Both the position numbers and the translations under genes were made by a program. This document shows, in pieces, positions 5,740 through 15,995 of a stretch of DNA of 17,339 bases; position 1 is the first letter of the stretch; each line of letters opens with the position of its first letter. This DNA comes from an uncultured Dechloromonas sp. Lineage in GTDB: Bacteria > Pseudomonadota > Gammaproteobacteria > Burkholderiales > Rhodocyclaceae. The stretch covers positions 1 to 17,339 of the forward strand of contig CALKUR010000143.1 in NCBI GenBank assembly GCA_937996725.1, in the 5' to 3' direction. The notes under the pieces were generated by a model, which ran no database searches, was not told where the DNA came from, and was given only the letters and a program-made list of their open reading frames with translations.

Positions 5740-8553
5740 ATGACGCTTGCAAAATCCTTCGAACCCGCCGATATCGAACGCCGCTGGTACCAGACCTGGG
5801 AAGACCGCGGTTACTTTGCTGCGGGCGACGACCCCGCCAAGGACGAGGCATTCTGCATTCTGCTGCCACCACCGAATGTGACTGGCACCTTGCACATGGG
5901 GCACGGGTTCAATCAAACGCTGATGGACGCGCTGACGCGCTACTACCGCATGCGCGGTGCCAACACGCTGTGGCAACCGGGCACCGACCATGCGGGCATC
6001 GCCACACAAATTGTTGTGGAACGCCAACTGGAGCGTGACGGTATTTCTCGCCACGATCTGGGCCGAGAAAAATTTCTGGAAAAAGTCTGGGAGTGGAAGG
6101 CCTATTCAGGCGGCACGATCACCCAGCAGATGCGCCGCCTCGGCAGCTCATGCGACTGGACGCGTGAACGCTTCACGATGGATGAGGGTCTGTCGAAAAC
6201 CGTGACCGAAAGCTTCGTTCGTCTTTATAACGAAGGTCTCATCTATCGCGGCAAGCGTCTGGTCAACTGGGATCCGAAACTCAACACTGCCGTTTCTGAC
6301 CTGGAAGTCCTCTCGGAAGAAGAGGATGGTTTCCTCTGGCACATTCGTTATCCGCTGGCCGATGGTAGCGGCTCACTGACGGTTGCCACCACCCGCCCGG
6401 AAACCATGCTCGGCGATACGGCCGTGATGGTGCACCCCGATGACCCTCGCTATCAGAACATGATCGGTAAGATGGTGAAATTACCGCTCACCGATCGCGA
6501 AATCCCCATCATCGCCGATAGCTACGTCGACATGGAATTCGGCACCGGCTGCGTCAAGGTGACCCCCGCACATGATTTCAACGACTACGCCGTGGGTCAA
6601 CGCCACAACCTGCCGTTGATCTCGATTCTGACGCTGGATGCGAAGATCAACGACAATGCGCCCGAAAAGTATCGTGGACTGGATCGTTTCGATGCACGCA
6701 AAGTCGTCGTCGAGGATTTGGAAGCGCTGGGCATTCTCGAGAAGACCGACAAGCACAAGTTGAAAGTACCGCGCGGCGATCGAACCGGCGTTGTTATCGA
6801 GCCGATGCTAACCGACCAGTGGTTTGTCGCCATGAGCAAGCCCGGGGCAGATGGCAAATCGATTACGCAGAAGGCGCTGGACGTTGTAGCTAACGGTGAG
6901 ATCCGCTTCCATCCGGAAAATTGGGTCAACACCTACAACCAGTGGCTGAACAACATCCAGGATTGGTGTATCTCGCGCCAGCTGTGGTGGGGCCACCAGA
7001 TTCCTGCCTGGTACAGCGATAGCGGCAAGGTGTACGTCGCGCATGACGAAGCAGAAGCGAAAGCGCAAGCTGCAGCCGCTGGCGACACCGGTGCGCTGCG
7101 TCGTGACGAAGATGTGCTCGATACCTGGTACTCCAGTGCCCTATGGCCCTTCTCGACGCTAGATTGGACACCCGACTGGCCCGCCACGCCGAACGCCATG
7201 TTGGATCGCTATCTGCCGACCAGTGTGCTGGTGACCGGCTTCGACATCATTTTCTTCTGGGTTGCCCGCATGGTGATGATGACGCAGCACCTGACCGGCC
7301 GTATTCCATTCAAGGATGTCTACGTGCATGGCCTGATCCGCGACAGCAAGGGTCAGAAAATGAGCAAGTCCAAGGGGAACGTACTCGATCCAATCGACCT
7401 GATCGATGGCATCACCCTTGACGAGCTGGTTAAGAAACGTACCTTTGGCCTGATGAATCCAAAGCAGGCACAAAGCATCGAGAAGGAAACCCGCAAAGAA
7501 TTCCCGGAAGGCATCCCGGCATTCGGTACCGACGCACTACGCTTCACCTTCACGTCGCTGGCCAGTCCGGGCCGTGACATCAAGTTTGACCTGTCCCGCT
7601 GCGAGGGCTATCGCAACTTCTGTAACAAGCTCTGGAACGCGACGCGCTTCGTACTGATGAATACCGAAGAGCAAGATTGCGGCATCAACGCTGCTGATTC
7701 TGACTTAAAGTTTTCGGCCGCCGACCGCTGGATGATCAGTCTGTTACAACGCGCCGAAGCAGAGATCGGCCAACAACTCAACGACTACCGTTTCGACCTC
7801 GCCGCACAGGCGCTCTACCACCTGGTGTGGGACGAATACTGCGATTGGTATCTAGAAATCGCCAAGGTGCAGATACAGAACGGCACGCCCGAGGAACAGC
7901 GCACCACGCGTCGCACCCTGCTGCGCGTACTCGAGACCATTCTGCGTTTGGCGCATCCGTTTATTCCGTTCATTACCGAAGAACTATGGCAGACCATTGC
8001 CCCCATGGCCGGCCGCAAAACCCACGACACCATTCTGCTCGCGGGCTATCCGGTGTGTGATGCGCAACGCATCGACGAGGCAGCCGAAGCGCAGATCGAG
8101 CGACTCAAAGGCTTGGTCTCGGCCTGTCGTAACCTTCGAGGCGAAATGAACCTATCACCAGCCACGAAGGTGCCGCTGATCGTTGCCACCAGCAACGTTG
8201 AACAGGACAGCCTGGCCGAAGCCGCAGCGGTACTTAAGGCGCTGGCCAAACTGGCCGAAGTGCGCTTTGTCGAAACGCTGCCGGCTGATGCCATGGCACC
8301 AGTAGCCGTGCTCGGCAACGTGCAGTTGATGCTGGAAGTGGAAATTGATGTCCCGGCCGAAATTGCGCGCCTGGAAAAAGAAATCGCCCGCCTGGAAGGA
8401 GAAATCACCAAGGCCGAAGGCAAACTGGGCAACGCCTCTTTCGTTGATCGTGCACCGCCCGCCGTCGTTGAACAAGAGCGTCAGCGCATGGCCGACTTTG
8501 GCAATACGCTGGGTATGCTTAAGCCGCAACTCGAAAAATTAAAAACACGCTAA
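5740..8553 (+). CDS. valS: Valyl-tRNA synthetase ValS
   Basis: A 937-residue class I aminoacyl-tRNA synthetase that charges tRNA-Val and edits mischarged Thr. The Rossmann signature is HMGH at residues 52-55 (PPPNVTGTLHMGHGF) and the KMSKS loop is at 540-544. The editing (CP1) domain lies between them and includes TTRPETMLGDTAVMVHP and GTGCVKVTPAHDFNDY. The anticodon-binding domain follows (NFCNKLWNATRFV onward). The C-terminal coiled coil (about 868-937, with EIARLEKEIARLEGEI) is typical of ValRS. Length is near the E. coli enzyme (951). It is the last gene of the pepA-holC-valS group and converges on pabBC with a 14-bp gap. I saw no T-box or other leader control. Confidence 0.97.
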   Translation: MTLAKSFEPADIERRWYQTWEDRGYFAAGDDPAKDEAFCILLPPPNVTGTLHMGHGFNQTLMDALTRYYRMRGANTLWQPGTDHAGIATQIVVERQLERDGISRHDLGREKFLEKVWEWKAYSGGTITQQMRRLGSSCDWTRERFTMDEGLSKTVTESFVRLYNEGLIYRGKRLVNWDPKLNTAVSDLEVLSEEEDGFLWHIRYPLADGSGSLTVATTRPETMLGDTAVMVHPDDPRYQNMIGKMVKLPLTDREIPIIADSYVDMEFGTGCVKVTPAHDFNDYAVGQRHNLPLISILTLDAKINDNAPEKYRGLDRFDARKVVVEDLEALGILEKTDKHKLKVPRGDRTGVVIEPMLTDQWFVAMSKPGADGKSITQKALDVVANGEIRFHPENWVNTYNQWLNNIQDWCISRQLWWGHQIPAWYSDSGKVYVAHDEAEAKAQAAAAGDTGALRRDEDVLDTWYSSALWPFSTLDWTPDWPATPNAMLDRYLPTSVLVTGFDIIFFWVARMVMMTQHLTGRIPFKDVYVHGLIRDSKGQKMSKSKGNVLDPIDLIDGITLDELVKKRTFGLMNPKQAQSIEKETRKEFPEGIPAFGTDALRFTFTSLASPGRDIKFDLSRCEGYRNFCNKLWNATRFVLMNTEEQDCGINAADSDLKFSAADRWMISLLQRAEAEIGQQLNDYRFDLAAQALYHLVWDEYCDWYLEIAKVQIQNGTPEEQRTTRRTLLRVLETILRLAHPFIPFITEELWQTIAPMAGRKTHDTILLAGYPVCDAQRIDEAAEAQIERLKGLVSACRNLRGEMNLSPATKVPLIVATSNVEQDSLAEAAAVLKALAKLAEVRFVETLPADAMAPVAVLGNVQLMLEVEIDVPAEIARLEKEIARLEGEITKAEGKLGNASFVDRAPPAVVEQERQRMADFGNTLGMLKPQLEKLKTR

Positions 8554-8567
8554 AGCTCGATTCATCG

Positions 8568-10475
8568 TTATTTCAGCGCGGCCGGCACAAGGCCGCGCAA
8601 CGCATTACCGACGCGTAAGCGGCCTTCACGCGAGGCCGCCTTGATGTCGGCCACACTGAGCACTGCCTCGCTGGCCTCACCGCTATCGAGCAACGTGGTA
8701 CGGAAGACACCCGGCAAGAGACCGCAGCGCAATGGTGGCGTTAAAAGCCGCTTGCCTTCACGTACGAAAATATTGCTGCGCGCCCCCTCACAGACCTCGC
8801 CCAATTCGTTGCAGAAGATGGCATCAAAGGCCTGCTGTGCCATGGCCGCTTCAATAGCCGCATCATAGACACCACGTACGGAAGTCTTGTGGCGCAGCAG
8901 TGGGTCGTTACTTGCCACACGGGCTTGTGACCAAATCAGGCCGACACGTTCTGCCACGGGCGGCAACGGTGCCCAGCTTGTTTGCAGCATACCGGCATGC
9001 GAAAGATCGATACGGACGCGAAAACAACGCAGCGTGTCACTACGCCCCTGTCGCTGCCTGATTTCGGCTTTGATCTGCCATAGGCACTGTTCGAACGCAC
9101 CCACATCGAATGCAAACCCCAGCGCACTAGCCGACTGCGCCAATCTCGCCATATGCCAGCGTACACGTGGATAGACCTCGACCAACGGTAATGTGTCAGT
9201 GAGGTCATCTGCGGGCAATTCCAGACGCAAGGTTTCAAAGAGTGTGAATCCGGGATCCGGCTTCACCAGAAATTCACTCTTCAACAGACACTCGGCATAT
9301 TCTTCAGCGGGGTCTGAATCCCAAACGACACCACTACCCAGACCCAGCACCCCGGTACGCATCTGCGTCGAATCGGTAGCCGATGGATCCAGCACGAGTG
9401 AACGGATCGCCACGTTGGCCTGCACACGGTCAGCCGCTGCCCAACCAATAGTGCCGGTGTATATGCCGCGCGGTGCATTTTCCCAGCTTTGAATTTTCTG
9501 CATTGCCGCCACCTTGGGGGCACCGGTAACCGAACCGCAGGGAAAGAGGCTACGAATCAAGTCTTCTAGCCGTTGAGTCTGCAAGCGCGCCGAGACTGTC
9601 GATGTCATCTGGTGCACCGTAGGATAGGCCTCGATGTCGAACAACGCATCAACGTTAACGCTGCCGGCGAGCGCAATACGCCCCAGATCATTGCGCAGTA
9701 GGTCAACAATCATCAGGTTTTCGGCGCGGTTTTTATCCGAGGCGCGTAACGCATCTGCTTGCGCCCTATCGACTGCCGCATCGGTCTGCCTAGGCGCCGT
9801 CCCCTTCATCGGACGCACCGTGATTCGGTCCCTGTCGACGGCAAAAAACAGCTCCGGCGATAACGACAATATTTGATACTCCGGCATATCAACGTAGACA
9901 GCGTATGCCGTGGGTTGTGCTCGCGCCAGATTCAAAAAAACTTGCGCCGGATCGCCATAGAGCGACACATCCAGCGGAAACGTGAAATTAACCTGATAAA
10001 CCTCGCCATCGGCGATCGCCTGCCGAATCTGCTGGAGCTTGACTGTATAGGCCGCGATATCCAGCGAAGGCTTACCGCGAACACAACCCGATACACCAGC
10101 TTGCCCACCCTGCGTCAGCCATGCATCAGCCTCCGCCAACGTTAACCAGCGTGCTTCTGGAAAGATCCAGACATAGCCCAGCGGTACCTCGGGCACCATT
10201 GCCCTTGGCGGATTCCGACTCTGCACTGCAGGTTCAATCAAAGCACCCGCTTCGTAGTCCAACGCAAATACGACGTACTGTCCTGAGTCGCGTGCCGCAT
10301 CGGCCGCTGCCAGCGCCCGACTCAGCGACTCGGCATCATGAATCATCCATGTGGCAGTCGGTGCCGCACACAATAAGCTAGCCGGTGCGGCAGAATCCGC
10401 CAGCCCATCCCGGAACAGGATGGCGGCGCGAGCATACGATGGTGTGGTCACTTGCGCTGCAGATAAATGACCCAT
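8568..10475 (-). CDS. pabB: Fused aminodeoxychorismate synthase component I / aminodeoxychorismate lyase (PabB-PabC)
   Basis: A 635-residue two-domain enzyme for p-aminobenzoate synthesis (folate pathway). The PabB part (about 1-405) carries the chorismate-binding motifs RPMKGTAPR (221-229), VDLLRNDLGR (257-266) and CGSVTGAPK (313-321). Lys224 in PMKGT marks aminodeoxychorismate synthase; anthranilate synthase has Ala there. The PabC part (about 408-635) is a class IV PLP fold: RHKT with Lys530 as the likely PLP lysine, and GEVCEGARSNIF (559-570). One chain would therefore make aminodeoxychorismate and release pyruvate; the glutaminase PabA is not in the window. ATG 10475 overlaps tusA by 28 bp. 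A GTG at 10451-10449 overlaps the tusA stop as GTGA and may be the true start. Neither has a strong ribosome site. Confidence 0.92.
   Translation of the reverse strand: MGHLSAAQVTTPSYARAAILFRDGLADSAAPASLLCAAPTATWMIHDAESLSRALAAADAARDSGQYVVFALDYEAGALIEPAVQSRNPPRAMVPEVPLGYVWIFPEARWLTLAEADAWLTQGGQAGVSGCVRGKPSLDIAAYTVKLQQIRQAIADGEVYQVNFTFPLDVSLYGDPAQVFLNLARAQPTAYAVYVDMPEYQILSLSPELFFAVDRDRITVRPMKGTAPRQTDAAVDRAQADALRASDKNRAENLMIVDLLRNDLGRIALAGSVNVDALFDIEAYPTVHQMTSTVSARLQTQRLEDLIRSLFPCGSVTGAPKVAAMQKIQSWENAPRGIYTGTIGWAAADRVQANVAIRSLVLDPSATDSTQMRTGVLGLGSGVVWDSDPAEEYAECLLKSEFLVKPDPGFTLFETLRLELPADDLTDTLPLVEVYPRVRWHMARLAQSASALGFAFDVGAFEQCLWQIKAEIRQRQGRSDTLRCFRVRIDLSHAGMLQTSWAPLPPVAERVGLIWSQARVASNDPLLRHKTSVRGVYDAAIEAAMAQQAFDAIFCNELGEVCEGARSNIFVREGKRLLTPPLRCGLLPGVFRTTLLDSGEASEAVLSVADIKAASREGRLRVGNALRGLVPAALK
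8576..8598. terminator. GC-rich hairpin between convergent valS and pabBC, weak terminator candidate
   Basis: GCGCGGCC (8576-8583) and GGCCGCGC (8591-8598) form a perfect 8-bp stem with a 7-nt loop, lying in the last codons of pabBC and 23 nt after the valS stop. There is no T-run on either strand, so it does not look like a standard intrinsic terminator; it could stall polymerase or protect valS mRNA 3' ends. It may also just reflect the Ala/Arg/Gly codons of the pabBC C-terminus. Confidence 0.35.
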
Positions 10476-10699
10476 TGCGCTTCGCCATCGTGCACATGCA
10501 GCAGTACGTGACCTGTCTGTCGGGCAAACGCCGCAAAATCGTCACGCGCCGCGGGATCGGTCACAGTCACTTCTAGAACCTCACCGCTGGCCATTTCGGC
10601 CAATGCTTTTTTGGTACGCAAAATCGGCATTGGGCATTTCAAACCACGAACATCGAGTTGGCGATCTACGTTCGGCACAGGTGTGGCGGCGTGTGTCAT
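10448..10699 (-). CDS. TusA/YedF/SirA-family sulfur carrier protein
   Basis: An 83-residue protein of the TusA fold. The signature is LDVRGLKCPMPILRTKKAL (residues 15-33), with Cys22 of CPxP as the predicted persulfide-carrying residue. TusA in E. coli passes sulfur from IscS to TusBCD for tRNA thiouridine synthesis and to other acceptors; YedF-type relatives have other, less clear roles. No tusBCD genes are present here, so the acceptor is unknown. It begins 14 bp after the bepA-like stop and runs into pabBC, so it probably shares their transcript. Family membership is clear; naming it tusA specifically is less certain. Confidence 0.88.
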   Translation of the reverse strand: MTHAATPVPNVDRQLDVRGLKCPMPILRTKKALAEMASGEVLEVTVTDPAARDDFAAFARQTGHVLLHVHDGEAQWVIYLQRK

Positions 10700-10713
10700 G
10701 GCTGTTATAACGC

Positions 10714-12183
10714 TTAGAACGGTGATTGACCTGCCGACTTGCGTTCTTCGATGAGTTGTCCACGCAAGGTTTTGAGACGGGTTTCAATAATCGATTGGTC
10801 GTAGAAATTCTTGGCTTCGCGTTGCGCCAGCTCCAGCTGCTCGACTGCGGCCTGTGTCTGGCCATTCAGCGCGTAGGACTCGGCCGTTGCACGTCGGGAT
10901 TGCACAGGTTTACCGAGCGCGGCGTAGGCTTGTGCCTGAAGTTTATACAATTTGGGGTCACGTGCGCCGCCTGAACGGATGCGTGCTTCGACAATTTGCA
11001 ATGCCGCCTCATTGTGCCCCTGCTGTTGCAATACACCGATTAAACCGAGCGCAATGGCTTCATCATTGGGGTAGCGTTTATACGCCTCCCGATAGATGTT
11101 GGCGGCAGCGCCCACATCTTTTTCGGCTAACCGAATTTCGGCAGCCAGCACGTCGAACATAGGATCCGCCGGTGCCAGTTTTTTAGCATTGGCCAGGGAC
11201 TTTTCAGCATCGCCTAGACGTCCAAGCCGCAACTGCGCGCGCGACATCCCGTACCAAACGGCTGATTCATGAACAAAACGCCGTTCACGTAACTGGGTTT
11301 CAAATTCGGCCAACGCGTCTTGTGGCGCATATTCCAAGGTACGCAGTTTGGCACGTACCAGGTAGAACTCTAGCGAGTCACGCACCTGCCGATAGGCCGC
11401 GCCGTGCGCTCGGCCCTGCATGTCGGAAATACGTTCGGTTGTCAGCGGGTGAGTCCGCAGGTAAACGGGCGCATTGTTCTCGTAGAGCGCGGTTGATTTC
11501 TGCAAGCGTTCGAAAAAGTCCGCCATACCCCGTGGGTCATAGCCGGCCTTGGTCAGGGTTTGAAAACCCACACGGTCAGCCTCGCGTTCGAAGTCTCGCG
11601 AATAAGCCAGTTGCGAGTGAATGTTCGCTGCATCGATGGCGGCACTGGCGCCCTGGGCCAGCTGTCCCGCCTGACCGGATCGTACGGCGAGCAGGGTCAG
11701 CGCCAGACTCACGAGTGAGGTCATCGACTGGCTTCGCGCGGCCATAATGCCGCGTGCCAGATGTTGCTGATTCACGTGAGAAATTTCGTGCGCGAGCACG
11801 CCGGAAAATTCAGATTCGGTTCTGGCCGCAAGTAGCAGGCCCGTGTTAACCCCGACGTAGCCACCAAAAGTAGCAAAGGCGTTGATCTGTCGATCGCGCA
11901 ATACGAAGAAGGTGAAGCGCCCGGTCGGGTTCTGACTCGCCGACACCAGACGTTGTCCAACGCGATTTACATAGCCGGCAATTTCCGGATCATCGATATA
12001 GGCGGGATCGCGTAATCGGATTTCATTGTAGAAACCCTCACCGATACGGCGCTGCATCTGTGGCGTCAAAATATCCTGCGATGCGTCACCTAACTCCGGT
12101 AGTTCGTTGGCAATTACCACGCCACTTTGCGTCATGAGGACGCAAATCAGTGCGCCTGCAAGGGTGCGTCTCAATCTTTGCAT
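10714..12183 (-). CDS. bepA: Periplasmic M48 metalloprotease with TPR domain, BepA-like
   Basis: A 489-residue protein from ATG 12183; an in-frame ATG 171 bp upstream would run through a terminator and is rejected. Residues 1-25 are a signal peptide (basic MQRLRR, hydrophobic core, cleavage likely near VIA-NE). The M48 zinc site is HEISH at 132-136 with the third ligand Glu201 in FEREADRVG. The THPLTTERI block (244-252) contains the conserved His that switches activity in E. coli BepA. Residues about 265-489 are tetratricopeptide-like helices (LGRLGDAEKSLANAKKLAPADPMF and later repeats). Length and plan match E. coli BepA (487), which degrades stalled outer-membrane proteins such as LptD and assists their assembly. 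It lies 14 bp before tusA. No clear promoter is visible between the upstream terminator and the start. Confidence 0.92.
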   Translation of the reverse strand: MQRLRRTLAGALICVLMTQSGVVIANELPELGDASQDILTPQMQRRIGEGFYNEIRLRDPAYIDDPEIAGYVNRVGQRLVSASQNPTGRFTFFVLRDRQINAFATFGGYVGVNTGLLLAARTESEFSGVLAHEISHVNQQHLARGIMAARSQSMTSLVSLALTLLAVRSGQAGQLAQGASAAIDAANIHSQLAYSRDFEREADRVGFQTLTKAGYDPRGMADFFERLQKSTALYENNAPVYLRTHPLTTERISDMQGRAHGAAYRQVRDSLEFYLVRAKLRTLEYAPQDALAEFETQLRERRFVHESAVWYGMSRAQLRLGRLGDAEKSLANAKKLAPADPMFDVLAAEIRLAEKDVGAAANIYREAYKRYPNDEAIALGLIGVLQQQGHNEAALQIVEARIRSGGARDPKLYKLQAQAYAALGKPVQSRRATAESYALNGQTQAAVEQLELAQREAKNFYDQSIIETRLKTLRGQLIEERKSAGQSPF

Positions 12184-12230
12184 ACCGAATGATAGCCCAC
12201 CTGGCAGCCATTGCGTTTCGTTGCGAGAAT

Positions 12231-12260
12231 GAAAAAGCCCGCCTTGCGGCGGGCTTTTTC
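12231..12260 (-). terminator. Strong intrinsic terminator after the cold-shock gene
   Basis: A perfect 13-bp stem, GAAAAAGCCCGCC (12231-12243) and GGCGGGCTTTTTC (12248-12260), has a TTGC loop, giving a GC-rich stem flanked by A- and T-runs on both strands. It lies 41 nt beyond the cold-shock stop codon and 48 nt before the bepA start. It should end cold-shock transcription on the minus strand and may also stop plus-strand reads. Confidence 0.9.
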
Positions 12261-12301
12261 TTGATGGGGTTCTGTCACAAGGACATCGCCCACATCCGCA
12301 T

Positions 12302-12505
12302 TTAAGCGCGGCCGATGTTAGCGGCTTGCTTACCCTTCGGGCCGTCGACCACATCGAAGGAGACGCGTTCGCCTTCCTTCAGGGTCTTAAAACCATTCAT
12401 GGTGATTGCGGAGAAATGGGCGAAAAGATCTTCACCGCCGCCATCCGGCGTGATGAAACCAAAACCCTTTGCGTCATTGAACCATTTGACGGTACCTAAT
12501 GCCAT
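12302..12505 (-). CDS. cspA: Cold-shock domain protein (CspA/CspD type)
   Basis: A 67-residue single cold-shock domain, an RNA/ssDNA-binding chaperone that melts mRNA structure. RNP1 is KGFGFI (13-18) and RNP2 is LFAHF (27-31), with the usual aromatic patch. The start MALGTVKWFND at ATG 12505 has a strong purine-rich ribosome site GGAAGGAAG (minus strand, 12521-12513). An upstream in-frame extension to 12673 is leader, not protein. Wording such as GGGEDLFAHFSAI and the position divergent from clpS-clpA resemble E. coli cspD, but the protein lacks the short C-terminal extension of CspD. Its own promoter, structured leader and terminator make it a single-gene unit. Confidence 0.95.
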   Translation of the reverse strand: MALGTVKWFNDAKGFGFITPDGGGEDLFAHFSAITMNGFKTLKEGERVSFDVVDGPKGKQAANIGRA

Positions 12506-12604
12506 TTTACTGCTTCCTTCCGGTCGTACTGACCTCTTTACACTTATTTCAGAACGTAGCACACAGGGTGCGCCCACACTCCTCCCTGTACCGGATTTCC
12601 GGTA
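12506..12604 (-). promoter_or_regulatory. Structured 5' leader of the cold-shock gene
   Basis: The predicted leader is about 100 nt. Read on the minus strand it can form: a CCGGA/TCCGG mini-hairpin at the extreme 5' end (12591-12602); a stem ACAGGG/CCCTGT in the middle; and a long-range pairing of CCGGTAC (12594-12588) with GTACgaCCGG (12529-12520), which would cover the first two Gs of the ribosome site. Leaders of this kind control csp genes by temperature-dependent folding. The pairings are seen by eye, not computed. Confidence 0.45.
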
Positions 12605-12611
12605 TGTGCCT

Positions 12612-12640
12612 TTTTTACGCGATGTTTTACTTACCGTCAA
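12612..12640 (-). promoter_or_regulatory. Candidate sigma70 promoter of the cold-shock gene
   Basis: On the minus strand TTGACG (12640-12635) and TAAAAA (12617-12612) are separated by exactly 17 bp. Transcription would start near 12604, giving a leader of about 100 nt, a length in keeping with cold-inducible csp genes. The -10 box is weak (4 of 6). Confidence 0.6.
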
Positions 12641-12749
12641 CCAATTTTTACAACTTTTTATGCTGCGGTGCACGCCCCTATCTTCTGGATTCCACAGGGT
12701 TTTTCAAGAAGGCATTGAAGAATTAACGGGCAGGCCTTACATTCTTGCC

Positions 12750-13066
12750 ATGGCCGCCCATCGCAAAACCCAGGAAGGTACCGCGCTCCTCGAGCGAGAA
12801 GACACCCGGGTTCGCCCGCCACCGCTGTACCAGGTGCTGCTGTTGAATGACGACTTTACCCCCATGGATTTCGTCATCCACGTGTTGCAACAGATCTTCC
12901 GGATGGACCATGATCGCGCAACGCGTATCATGCTTGAAGTGCATAACGAGGGTCGGGGTATCTGCGGGATTTTCACGCGCGATATCGCCGCCAGCAAGGT
13001 GGAACAAGTGACCAATCTGGCCCGGGAGCATCAGCACCCGCTGGTCTGTGTGATGGAGGAAGCCCC

Positions 13067-13070
<4 letters not shown>
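12750..13070 (+). CDS. clpS: ClpS, N-end rule adaptor for ClpAP
   Basis: A 106-residue adaptor that delivers proteins with N-terminal Leu, Phe, Tyr or Trp to ClpAP. I chose ATG 12750 (MAAHRKTQEG), which gives the length of E. coli ClpS (106); the open frame reaching back to 12315 runs antisense through the cold-shock gene and is rejected. The binding-pocket residues are N33, D34 and D35 in LNDDFTPM, gatekeeper M39 and H65 in LEVHNEG, one less than the E. coli numbering. The ICGIF and LAREHQHPLVC blocks are typical. Its TGA overlaps the clpA start as ATGA. The ribosome site is weak, and I could not identify a confident promoter in the 244-bp region shared with the cold-shock gene. Confidence 0.94.
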
Positions 13071-15352
<2,282 letters not shown>

Positions 15353-15367
15353 TTTTCAGGAACACAC

Positions 15368-15865
15368 ATGACCGCACTGCTCACGACAGACCTTCTCGAT
15401 AGCCACGAAGCCCTCATCGCGCAGGAACAACTGCGCGTCGTCACGCCCATGTTTCAGCGTTATGGTGGAAAACCAGCCTTTGCCGGTACCGTGGTGACGC
15501 TCAAATTCTTCGAAGACAATTCACTCGTGCGCCCTTTACTCAGCGAACCGGGCAAGGGCAAAGTTCTGGTGATTGATGCTGGCGGCAGTCTACGTTGCGC
15601 CGTGCTCGGCGATCAGCTGGCGGATCTCGCGGTCAAAAACGACTGGGAAGGCGTGATCGTTTATGGTTGTATCCGTGATAGCGCGGCCGTCAACGCATTG
15701 CCGCTCGGGGTGCGCGCACTGAATACACACCCCCAGAGAACCGCAAAGAAAAATACCGGCGAGCGGGATGTGCCCGTCACCTTTGGTGGCGTCACGATCA
15801 AACCGGGTGAATGGCTTTGTGCCGATGAGGACGGTGTCATCGTCTCGACATACCCCCTCGTCTAA
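15368..15865 (+). CDS. rraA: RraA-like protein (RNase E regulator / HMG-CHA aldolase superfamily)
   Basis: A 165-residue RraA-fold protein (E. coli RraA 161), preceded by AGGA about 8 nt before ATG 15368. It aligns along its length with E. coli RraA: FAGTVVTLKFFEDN (38-51), GKVLVIDAGGSLRCA (64-78), WEGVIVYGCIRD (93-104) and TFGGVTIKPGEWLCADEDGVIVS (138-160). E. coli RraA inhibits RNase E, but the superfamily also contains 4-hydroxy-4-methyl-2-oxoglutarate/oxaloacetate aldolases, which use an Arg-Asp pair to bind substrate and metal. This protein keeps that pair (R103-D104), where E. coli RraA has Arg-Gln, so an enzymatic role is possible. It starts 15 bp after clpA and is followed by a terminator, making it the likely last gene of clpS-clpA-rraA. 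Confidence 0.85.
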   Translation: MTALLTTDLLDSHEALIAQEQLRVVTPMFQRYGGKPAFAGTVVTLKFFEDNSLVRPLLSEPGKGKVLVIDAGGSLRCAVLGDQLADLAVKNDWEGVIVYGCIRDSAAVNALPLGVRALNTHPQRTAKKNTGERDVPVTFGGVTIKPGEWLCADEDGVIVSTYPLV

Positions 15866-15881
15866 AAACCATACCCCCCTG

Positions 15882-15910
15882 AAAAACCGGCCAGTTAGGC
15901 CGGTTTTTTT
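15882..15910 (+). terminator. Intrinsic terminator after rraA
   Basis: AAAAACCGGCC (15882-15892) and GGCCGGTTTTT (15898-15908) form an 11-bp stem with an AGTTA loop, followed by further Ts. It begins 17 nt after the rraA stop. The A-run on the left arm could make it work in both directions, but no gene enters from the right within the window. Confidence 0.92.
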
Positions 15911-15995
15911 ATGTGCTGACGCACACCAACCTGACAGCATTTGTTTTATTAAACCCGCATCATATTGATTTAATGAGGAATTGTTGATTCTTATG

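Noticed and set aside
12184..12354. Upstream extension of the bepA frame by 57 codons
   Set aside because: It crosses the cold-shock terminator and the end of that gene; the start at 12183 gives a proper signal peptide and the family length.
12506..12673. N-terminal extension of the cold-shock protein by 56 codons
   Set aside because: It covers the predicted promoter and leader; the strong ribosome site and conserved family start are at 12505.
12620..12740. Possible clpS promoter boxes such as TTTACA (12647-12652) or TATCTT (12679-12684)
   Set aside because: None pairs with a partner box at acceptable spacing, so I do not call a clpS promoter.
12315..12749. N-terminal extension of the clpS frame by 145 codons
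   Set aside because: It runs antisense through the cold-shock gene and its leader; ATG 12750 gives the exact family length of 106 residues.
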